Below the pieces are notes generated by a model, which worked only from the letters and a program-made list of their open reading frames with translations, was not told the DNA's origin and searched no databases. Made by a program: the position numbers and the translations under genes. A stretch of 9,879 nt of DNA from NCBI GenBank assembly GCA_012515725.1, contig JAAYXU010000139.1:1-9879 (forward strand), read 5' to 3'. Source of the stretch: Clostridiales bacterium. Its GTDB lineage: Bacteria > Bacillota > Clostridia > Christensenellales > UMGS416. Shown piece after piece: positions 1-5,280 of the stretch (position 1 is its first letter; the number at the start of each line of letters is the position of its first letter).

Positions 1-1
1 A

Positions 2-808
2 CCCCATCTGCAGGGAAAGTCCATCGTGACGCTGTTCTATGAGAACAGCACCCGCACGCGGATGTCGTTCGAGCTGGCCAGTAAATACATGTCGGCGGCA
101 TCCGCGAACATCGCCGCGTCGGCAAGCTCCGTATTAAAGGGAGAAACCCTTGCCGACACCGGACGGACGCTCGACCGTATGGGAACCGATATACTCATCA
201 TGCGCCACCCGATGGCGGGCGCGCCCCATATGCTGGCCCGCCAGGTGAAGGCCGGCGTCATCAACGCAGGCGACGGCATGAACGAGCATCCCACCCAGGC
301 GCTTCTCGACCTCTTCACGATAAGCGAAAAGCTGGGCGGCTTTACGGGACTTAAGGTAGCGATCGTTGGCGACATACTGCACAGCCGCGTCGCCCGCAGC
401 AATCTATGGGGCCTGACCGCGATGGGCGCGAGGGTGACGCTGGCCGGACCCGCGACGCTGCTGCCCCCGGGCATAGAGACCTGCGGGGCGGAGGTGACGA
501 CCTGTGTGGACGACGCGGTACGGGACGCCGACGTGGTCATGGGCCTGCGCATACAAAAGGAGCGCCAGCAGGCCGGTCTGATACCCTCTCTGCGCGAGTA
601 TCACAGGGAGTTCGGCATCGGCGAGGCACGGCTGGCTCTGGCGCGTCCGGGAGCGCTCGTCATGCACCCCGGGCCGGTCAACCGGGGCGTGGAGCTAACC
701 AGCGCGCTAATAGACGGCTCAGCGTCTGTTATCGACGAGCAGGTGACAAACGGCGTCGCGGTGCGCATGGCGCTGCTGTTTCTGATGACGAGGAGGGCGG
801 AGGCATGA
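2..808 (+). CDS. pyrB: Aspartate carbamoyltransferase catalytic subunit (5'-truncated by window edge)
   Basis: This gene encodes the enzyme that condenses carbamoyl phosphate with L-aspartate to give N-carbamoyl-aspartate, the committed step of pyrimidine synthesis in the cytosol. The reading frame is open from the first full codon, so the gene starts outside the window; about 35-40 N-terminal residues are missing compared with Bacillus-type PyrB of about 304 residues. Visible motifs are the carbamoyl-phosphate loop FYENSTRTR (nt 35-61), the KGET loop that reaches the neighbouring active site (nt 137-148), HPTQ (nt 287-298), HSRVARS (nt 380-400), LRIQKER (nt 548-568) and HPGPVNRG (nt 665-688). 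A GTG at 26 lies inside the conserved domain and is not the real start. Its TGA overlaps the pyrC ATG in an ATGA junction. No pyrI regulatory-subunit gene lies next to it in the window, which fits an unregulated Bacillus-type trimer (inference). Confidence 0.97.
   Translation, partial: PHLQGKSIVTLFYENSTRTRMSFELASKYMSAASANIAASASSVLKGETLADTGRTLDRMGTDILIMRHPMAGAPHMLARQVKAGVINAGDGMNEHPTQALLDLFTISEKLGGFTGLKVAIVGDILHSRVARSNLWGLTAMGARVTLAGPATLLPPGIETCGAEVTTCVDDAVRDADVVMGLRIQKERQQAGLIPSLREYHREFGIGEARLALARPGALVMHPGPVNRGVELTSALIDGSASVIDEQVTNGVAVRMALLFLMTRRAEA
791..796 (+). promoter_or_regulatory. Ribosome binding site for pyrC
   Basis: A perfect AGGAGG lies inside the last codons of pyrB, 8 bases before the ATG at 805. 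It fixes the pyrC start there, even though the reading frame stays open upstream into pyrB. Confidence 0.8.
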
Positions 809-2097
809 GCGGCATACTGCTAAAGGGCGGGCGTGTCATCGACCCGGCGCGCGGGCTGGACGGTGTCGCCGACGTGCTGATACGCGACGGCATGATCGCC
901 GAGGTGGGCGCGGATCTTTCGGCGCATGGAAGCGAGCCGGTAGACGCAGCGGGGTTTGTGGTCGCGCCGGGATTCGTGGACATGCACTGTCACCTGCGCG
1001 AGCCCGGCCACGAGTATAAGGAGACGATCGCGACAGGAACCCGCGCCGCCGCGCTGGGGGGCTTCACCGCGGTAGCCCCGATGGCAAACACAGAGCCTGT
1101 CAACGACAACGCCGCCGTGACGGCCTTTATACTGGACAGAGCGCGGCGGGAGGGCGCGGCGCGCGTGCTGCCTGTGGGGGCCGTTACAAAGGGGCTTCTT
1201 GGCCGGGAGCTTACGCAGATGGGCGAACTTAAGGCCGCCGGATGCGTCGCGCTGTCCGACGACGGGCACGCGGTCTCGACCGCGCGGATGATGCGGCTTG
1301 CTCTCCAGTACGCTTCGCAGTTCGGGCTGCTTGTCATCGACCACTGCGAGGAACCGACGCTCACGCAGGGCGGCGCGATGAACGAGGGTGTCCTCTCCAC
1401 GATTCTGGGCCTTGCCGGTATCCCGGGAGCGGCCGAGGAAATCATCGTAGCCCGGGATATCGCGCTGGCCGCGTCGCTGGGGCTTCGCGTCCACCTGACG
1501 CATCTGTCAACGGCGGGCAGCGTGGCGCTCGTCCGCGAGGCAAAGGCCCGCGGCGTCCGCGTGACCGCCGACACATGCCCGCACTACGTCGCCGCGACCG
1601 AGGCGCTCATCGGCGACTACGACACGAACGCTAAGGTCAATCCGCCGCTGCGCGGCGAGGCCGACCGCGCCGCCGTGATCGCGGGCCTCGTGGACGGTAC
1701 GCTCGACTGCATCGCGACCGACCACGCGCCCCATCACGCCGACGAAAAGAATGTCGAGTTCGATCTGGCGGCAAACGGAATATCGGGGTTCGAGAGCGCG
1801 TTCACGCTGTGCCATACGGCGCTGGTCGCGTCGGACGCGATGACGCTGCCCGCGCTTATAGAGAAAATGTCACTGGCTCCGGCCCGCGTACTGGGCACGC
1901 GCCTTGGTACGCTGACTCCGGGCGCGGCAGCCGATATCGTGGTGCTGGATCCCGGCGCGTCCAGCGTCATCGACCCGGATACGTTCTGCTCCAAGGGAAA
2001 AAACTCGCCGTTTCGGGGTTTTGCGGGCAAAGGGCGCGTGGTGCATACGCTGCTGGGTGGACGCTTCGTGGTGCGAGACGGCGCGCTGGCTGTATAA
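805..2097 (+). CDS. pyrC: Dihydroorotase, class I
   Basis: PyrC reversibly cyclises N-carbamoyl-aspartate to dihydroorotate using a zinc centre in an amidohydrolase TIM barrel. The 430-residue length matches class I bacterial dihydroorotases (about 428). The metal and substrate motifs are in order: the HCHLREPG stretch with His61 and His63, SDDG around Asp152-153, DHCE with His180, THLS with His233, and ATDHAPH with the catalytic Asp306. The conserved KVNPPLR (277-283) and the C-terminal KNSPF (399-403) are also present. The chosen ATG overlaps the pyrB stop and has a perfect SD; the protein then begins with the usual small beta-sandwich segment (LLKGGRVIDP). The stop codon runs into an AT-rich spacer before pyrF, the only sizeable gap in the operon. 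Confidence 0.98.
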   Translation: MSGILLKGGRVIDPARGLDGVADVLIRDGMIAEVGADLSAHGSEPVDAAGFVVAPGFVDMHCHLREPGHEYKETIATGTRAAALGGFTAVAPMANTEPVNDNAAVTAFILDRARREGAARVLPVGAVTKGLLGRELTQMGELKAAGCVALSDDGHAVSTARMMRLALQYASQFGLLVIDHCEEPTLTQGGAMNEGVLSTILGLAGIPGAAEEIIVARDIALAASLGLRVHLTHLSTAGSVALVREAKARGVRVTADTCPHYVAATEALIGDYDTNAKVNPPLRGEADRAAVIAGLVDGTLDCIATDHAPHHADEKNVEFDLAANGISGFESAFTLCHTALVASDAMTLPALIEKMSLAPARVLGTRLGTLTPGAAADIVVLDPGASSVIDPDTFCSKGKNSPFRGFAGKGRVVHTLLGGRFVVRDGALAV

Positions 2098-2105
2098 TAT
2101 AAGTA

Positions 2106-2134
2106 TTGATTAATAATTATTCATATGCTATACT
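2106..2134 (+). promoter_or_regulatory. Predicted internal sigma-A-type promoter upstream of pyrF
   Basis: The 61-base pyrC-pyrF gap is conspicuously AT-rich within a GC-rich operon. It contains TTGATT (2106-2111, four of six matches to the -35 consensus), a spacer of exactly 17 bases, and TATACT (2129-2134, five of six matches to the -10 consensus). The -10 box is preceded by TGC, an extended -10 element. The predicted start is near A2141, giving an untranslated leader of only about 18 bases. It would let pyrF, both carA genes, carB, pyrK and pyrD be transcribed independently of pyrB and pyrC. This rests on motif match alone. Confidence 0.6.
2109..2124. repeat. AT-rich palindrome inside the promoter spacer
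   Basis: AATAATTATT (2112-2121) is a perfect 10-base palindrome. It extends to 16 bases with a single mismatched pair (T2111/C2122) and sits between the -35 and -10 boxes of the predicted promoter. A repressor bound here would block that promoter, but short AT-rich palindromes also arise by chance, so an operator role is only a possibility. Confidence 0.3.
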
Positions 2135-2144
2135 GAAGAGACCG

Positions 2145-2152
2145 AAAGGAGG
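2145..2152 (+). promoter_or_regulatory. Strong ribosome binding site for pyrF
   Basis: AAAGGAGG is a near-perfect anti-16S match, 6 bases before a GTG start at 2159. It decides the GTG start. The surrounding bases can form a small hairpin (GAG 2138-2140 with CTC 2153-2155, and CC 2142-2143 with GG 2148-2149 around a GAAA loop) that would partly bury the SD in read-through transcripts. Confidence 0.75.
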
Positions 2153-2158
2153 CTCCCC

Positions 2159-3067
2159 GTGATCATCGACAGACTTATCGAGGCGATCGGTGCGCTCGGC
2201 AATCCGACGGTAGCCGGACTGGACACACGGATAGAACATCTGCCCGAATCTTTCCAGAAACGGTGGGATATCGGCACAGCCGCCGGGGCAGCCCAGGCTA
2301 TCTCCGCGTTCAACCGCAGCCTTATCGACGCGCTTATTGATATCGTCCCATGTATAAAGATACAGGCGGCATGCTATGAGCTGTATGCCGAGGCGGGTCT
2401 TTCGGCCCTGCGGGACACGGCCGGGTACGCGCGCTCCCGGGGCATGCTGGTGATCGCCGACGTGAAACGGGGAGACATCGGCTCTACTTCCGCCGCGTAT
2501 TCGGCGGCCTGGATCGGGCGCTGCGGCGGACAGCCGGTATTTGACGCGGACTTTGTGACCGTCAACCCGTATCTTGGCGCCGACGGCATCGCGCCGTTTC
2601 TCGAGGACTGCCGCCGCTATGACAAGGGTATTTTCATACTCGTCAAGACGTCGAACCCCTCCTCGTCGGAGCTGCAGGATCTGCGGCTTGCCGACGGACG
2701 CGCCGTATACGAGGCTGTTGCCGATCGCGTCGCCGTGTGGGGCGAGGGGCTTACGGGAAGCCATGGCTACAGCGCCGCGGGCGCGGTCGTAGGCGCTACC
2801 CATCCCGAGCAGGGCGCGGCGCTGCGGCGGCGGATGCCCGGCATATTCTTCCTGCTGCCCGGCTACGGCGCGCAGGGGGCGACGGGGGCCGATATCGTCC
2901 GCATGTTCGACAGGGAGCGCGGGGGCGCGATCGTCAACGCGTCCCGCAGCCTGCTGACCGCCTGGAGGAAGCGCGGAACCGACGATTTCGCGTCGGCGGC
3001 CCGCGACGAAGCCATATCGATGCGGGAAGACATCATGGGCGCGCTGGGGCGCGTCCGGTATCATTGA
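2159..3067 (+). CDS. pyrF: Orotidine 5'-phosphate decarboxylase (long subfamily)
   Basis: PyrF decarboxylates OMP to UMP, the last step of the pathway. The 302-residue length and the motif ADVKRGDIGST (100-110) place it in the long 'type 2' OMP decarboxylase subfamily rather than the short 230-residue Bacillus type. The catalytic Asp-x-Lys-x-x-Asp residues are Asp101, Lys103 and Asp106. Other conserved parts are AGLDTR (19-24), CIKIQ (65-69), VNPYLG (135-140), VKTSNPSS (162-169) and the phosphate-binding LLPGYGAQG (232-240) with NASRS (260-264). The start is a GTG with a strong SD. It is the first gene after the predicted internal promoter, and it ends 13 bases before carA copy 1. Having pyrF between pyrC and carA differs from the B. 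subtilis order but is known from other Firmicutes. Confidence 0.97.
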   Translation: MIIDRLIEAIGALGNPTVAGLDTRIEHLPESFQKRWDIGTAAGAAQAISAFNRSLIDALIDIVPCIKIQAACYELYAEAGLSALRDTAGYARSRGMLVIADVKRGDIGSTSAAYSAAWIGRCGGQPVFDADFVTVNPYLGADGIAPFLEDCRRYDKGIFILVKTSNPSSSELQDLRLADGRAVYEAVADRVAVWGEGLTGSHGYSAAGAVVGATHPEQGAALRRRMPGIFFLLPGYGAQGATGADIVRMFDRERGGAIVNASRSLLTAWRKRGTDDFASAARDEAISMREDIMGALGRVRYH

Positions 3068-3073
3068 GGGGAG
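3068..3073 (+). promoter_or_regulatory. Ribosome binding site for carA copy 1 (GTG start)
   Basis: GGGGAG directly follows the pyrF stop codon and lies 7 bases before the GTG at 3081. It supports this non-ATG start, which aligns residue for residue with the ATG start of carA copy 2. Both copies share the heptamer GGAGCGA before the start (3070-3076 and 4175-4181), possibly a relic of the duplication. Confidence 0.65.
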
Positions 3074-3080
3074 CGATTAC

Positions 3081-4172
3081 GTGGCATATTTGGTGCTTGA
3101 GGATGGTTCGGTATACGAGGGAGAGGGGTTCGGCGCGACCCGCACCGACGTTATTGGAGAGGTTGTTTTCAATACCGGCATGACCGGCTACCAGGAAATA
3201 CTGACCGATCCATCCTGCTACGGACAGATCGTGCTCATGACCTACCCGCTTATAGGCAACTACGGCGTCAACTGGGAGGATCCCGAGTCGTTACGTCCGC
3301 AGGTAAAGGCTTTCGCGGTCCGCGAGCTGTGCGAGGTACCCAGCAACTGGCACAGTGAGGGGAGTCTCAACGACTATCTCAAGCGTCACGGCATCATGGG
3401 CATACAGGGCATCGACACGCGGGCGCTGACCCGGAAACTGCGCAGCCGAGGTACGATGCGGGGTATGCTGTCCGAGAGGATGCCTGCGCCGGGCAGCCTG
3501 GCGGCCATGCGAAGCTACACGGCTGTGCGCCCGGTCGACGCGGTTACGTGCGCCGAGCGGTTCGAAATACCAGGAAAAGGGCCCACCGTGGCCGTGCTGG
3601 ATCTGGGCCTCAAAGCCAGTATTCTCTCATCGCTGCGTGCGCGCGGCTGCCGCCTTCTCGTATACCCGGCGCACACGCCCGCCCAGGAGATACTGCGGGA
3701 CGAACCAGGCGGGCTTGTCCTCACAAACGGACCGGGCAATCCCAATGAAAACCCCGAGATCATAGAAAACCTCCGCAGCCTCGCAGGCCGGCTCCCTATT
3801 TTCGGCATCTGTCTGGGCCATCAGCTACTGGCCCTTGCCTGCGGGGCAGATACACAGCCGCTGCGCTACGGCCACCGGGGTTCCAACCACCCGGTCAAGG
3901 ACCTGGACAGAGACCGCGTGTATATCACTTCCCAGAATCACGGCTATACGATCGTCGAGGAAACGCTGCCCGCAAATATGAGGATCAGCCACCGCAACTG
4001 GAACGACCAGACCATCGAAGGGATTCGCTATGAGGATCATCCCACGTTTACGGTGCAGTTTCATCCGGAAGCCAGTCCAGGCCCGAAGGATACCGGGTAC
4101 CTGTTTGACGAGTTCATCGGCAGCCTGACGGTCAGCAATAAGATATCCGGGAACGCAAACCGGATGAATTGA
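3081..4172 (+). CDS. carA: Carbamoyl-phosphate synthase small (glutaminase) chain, copy 1, catalytically intact
   Basis: CarA hydrolyses glutamine and passes ammonia through a tunnel to CarB for carbamoyl-phosphate synthesis. The 363-residue protein has the CPSase small-chain N-terminal domain (about 1-140) with FNTGMTGYQEILTDPS (30-45), then a class I glutamine amidotransferase domain (about 170-350). The nucleophile Cys244 lies in GICLGHQ, which includes Gln248, and the triad is completed by His328 and Glu330 in FHPEAS. The Cys-to-His spacing of 84 residues equals that of E. coli CarA (Cys269, His353, Glu355). The substrate loop QNHGY (285-289) is present. The usual GPGD of the oxyanion region reads GPGN here (Asn220). 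It should be the functional glutaminase of the operon. It is followed after 12 bases by a second carA of identical length. Confidence 0.97.
   Translation: MAYLVLEDGSVYEGEGFGATRTDVIGEVVFNTGMTGYQEILTDPSCYGQIVLMTYPLIGNYGVNWEDPESLRPQVKAFAVRELCEVPSNWHSEGSLNDYLKRHGIMGIQGIDTRALTRKLRSRGTMRGMLSERMPAPGSLAAMRSYTAVRPVDAVTCAERFEIPGKGPTVAVLDLGLKASILSSLRARGCRLLVYPAHTPAQEILRDEPGGLVLTNGPGNPNENPEIIENLRSLAGRLPIFGICLGHQLLALACGADTQPLRYGHRGSNHPVKDLDRDRVYITSQNHGYTIVEETLPANMRISHRNWNDQTIEGIRYEDHPTFTVQFHPEASPGPKDTGYLFDEFIGSLTVSNKISGNANRMN
3114..3619. repeat. carA near-identical tract 1, copy in first carA
   Basis: This 506-base block matches 4218-4723 in the second carA with 12 differences by my manual alignment (about 97.6% identity), at a constant offset of 1104 bases. 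Its edges are abrupt. The 33 bases before it differ at 9 sites, and divergence resumes at codon 180. It encodes residues 12-180, the CarB-facing N-terminal domain and the first strand of the glutaminase domain. Confidence 0.9.
3834..3901. repeat. carA near-identical tract 2, copy in first carA
   Basis: This 68-base block has only one mismatch to 4938-5005, although it is flanked on both sides by strongly diverged sequence. It encodes residues 252-274, just after the nucleophile motif. Confidence 0.8.
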
Positions 4173-4174
4173 AC

Positions 4175-4178
4175 GGAG
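4175..4178 (+). promoter_or_regulatory. Ribosome binding site for carA copy 2
   Basis: GGAG lies 6 bases before the ATG at 4185, in the 12-base gap after carA copy 1. Copy 2 therefore has its own translation start and should be made as a separate protein. Confidence 0.6.
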
Positions 4179-4184
4179 CGAAGG

Positions 4185-5276
4185 ATGGCATATCTGGTTT
4201 TGGAAGACGGATCGGTCTACGAGGGAGAGGGGTTCGGCGCGACCCGCACCGACGTTATTGGAGAGGTTGTTTTCAATACCGGCATGACCGGCTACCAGGA
4301 AATACTGACCGATCCATCCTGCTACGGGCAGATCGTGCTCATGACCTACCCGCTTATAGGCAACTACGGCGTCAACTGGGAGGATCCCGAGTCGTTACGT
4401 CCTCAGGTAAAGGCTTTCGCGGTCCGCGAGCTGTGCGAAGTGCCCAGCAACTGGCACAGTGAGGGGAGTCTCAACGACTATCTCAAGCGTCACGGCATCA
4501 TGGGCATACAGGGCATCGACACGCGGGCGCTGACCCGGATACTGCGCAGCCGAGGTACGATGCGGGGTGTGCTGTCCGAGAGGATGCCCGTGCCGGGCAG
4601 CCTGGCAGCCATGCGAAGCTACGCGGTCGTGCGCCCGGTCGACGCGGTTACGTGCGCCGAGCGGTTCGAAATACCAGGAAAAGGGCCCACCGTGGCCGTG
4701 CTGGATCTGGGCCTCAAAGCCAGCATACTCACGTCGCTGCGCAGGCGTGGCTGCCGCATGATCGTGTACCCGGCCGGTACGCCGCCAAGCGTGATTCTTC
4801 GGGACGAGCCGGACGGGCTGCTGCTTACCAACGGGCCGGGCGACCCGAAAGACAACGCCGATATCGTGGAAAACATACGCGGTCTCACAGGCCGGCTGCC
4901 GATATTGGGCATATGCCTGGGTCATCTGCTCCTGGCTCTTGCCTGCGGGGCAGATACACAGCCGCTGCGCTACGGCCACCGCGGTTCCAACCACCCGGTC
5001 AAGGATATCGCGAAGGATCGGGTGTACATCACCACGCAGAACCACGGATATTCCGTCGTCGAGGATTCCCTCACAAAGGATATGATAGTCAGCCACCGCA
5101 ACTGGAACGACAGTAGCATCGAGGGGATCCGCTATACGGGCCATCCCTCGTTCTCGGTGCAGTTCCATCCCAAGGCCAGTCCGGGAATCATGGACACCGG
5201 TTATCTTTTCGACGAATTTATCGGGGAGCTTGGCACCGGCAGCGCCGGTAAAACGCTCTACACGGAATTGGAGTAG
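4185..5276 (+). CDS. Second carbamoyl-phosphate synthase small chain, with substituted glutaminase residues
   Basis: This is a tandem paralogue of the upstream carA, with the same 363-residue length and no insertions or deletions. Residues 1-180 differ at only five positions from copy 1, while residues 181-363 differ at about 58. Cys244, His247 and His328 are retained, but Gln248 of the GHQ motif is Leu (CTG, 4926-4928) and the triad Glu330 is Lys (AAG, 5172-5174), giving CLGHLL and FHPKAS. In E. coli CarA the matching residues are Gln273, which contacts bound glutamine, and Glu355, which supports the catalytic His. I therefore infer weak or absent glutaminase activity. The CarB-binding N-terminal domain is conserved, so it probably still binds CarB. 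It lies 4 bases before carB, the normal carA position. Possible roles are an ammonia-dependent synthase partner, a regulatory decoy, or a gene on its way to decay. The frame is fully open with many synonymous changes, so it is not an obvious pseudogene. Confidence 0.93.
   Translation: MAYLVLEDGSVYEGEGFGATRTDVIGEVVFNTGMTGYQEILTDPSCYGQIVLMTYPLIGNYGVNWEDPESLRPQVKAFAVRELCEVPSNWHSEGSLNDYLKRHGIMGIQGIDTRALTRILRSRGTMRGVLSERMPVPGSLAAMRSYAVVRPVDAVTCAERFEIPGKGPTVAVLDLGLKASILTSLRRRGCRMIVYPAGTPPSVILRDEPDGLLLTNGPGDPKDNADIVENIRGLTGRLPILGICLGHLLLALACGADTQPLRYGHRGSNHPVKDIAKDRVYITTQNHGYSVVEDSLTKDMIVSHRNWNDSSIEGIRYTGHPSFSVQFHPKASPGIMDTGYLFDEFIGELGTGSAGKTLYTELE
4218..4723. repeat. carA near-identical tract 1, copy in second carA
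   Basis: This is the partner of 3114-3619. All five amino-acid changes between the N-terminal halves fall near its 3' end (positions 119, 129, 136, 147 and 148), so residues 1-118 are identical in the two proteins. Confidence 0.9.
4938..5005. repeat. carA near-identical tract 2, copy in second carA
   Basis: This is the partner of 3834-3901, with one synonymous mismatch (CGG versus CGC, Arg). Confidence 0.8.
5270..5273 (+). promoter_or_regulatory. Ribosome binding site for carB
   Basis: GGAG in the last codons of carA copy 2 lies 7 bases before the ATG at 5281. It favours that start over earlier in-frame start codons that lie inside carA copy 2, and implies translational coupling of the second carA to carB. 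Confidence 0.65.
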
Positions 5277-5280
5277 CAAT

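Noticed and set aside
406..804. In-frame upstream extension of pyrC (would give 563 residues)
   Set aside because: It overlaps conserved pyrB coding sequence and reads as low-complexity Arg/Gly-rich protein. The ATG at 805 has a perfect SD and gives the family's usual length and N-terminus.
2093..2098. Perfect TATAAT at the pyrC stop codon as a -10 box
   Set aside because: No acceptable -35 hexamer is found 16-18 bases upstream, and TG abuts the box without the one-base gap of an extended -10. The TTGATT/TATACT pair downstream is much better.
2098..2158. Intrinsic terminator or attenuator between pyrC and pyrF
   Set aside because: There is no GC-rich stem followed by a T run. The AT-rich palindrome is too short and weak to act as a terminator.
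2117..3064. Minus-strand open frame (315 codons) opposite pyrF
   Set aside because: It mirrors pyrF almost exactly and has no family motifs; it is a codon-bias shadow.
4185..5276. carA copy 2 as a pseudogene
   Set aside because: There is no frameshift or stop, it has its own SD and the same length as copy 1, and the diverged parts carry many synonymous changes. This indicates continued constraint despite the two active-site substitutions.
5230..5280. In-frame upstream start for carB inside carA copy 2
   Set aside because: The extra 17 residues are not like any CarB N-terminus, and the ATG at 5281 with GGAG 7 bases upstream gives the standard beginning.
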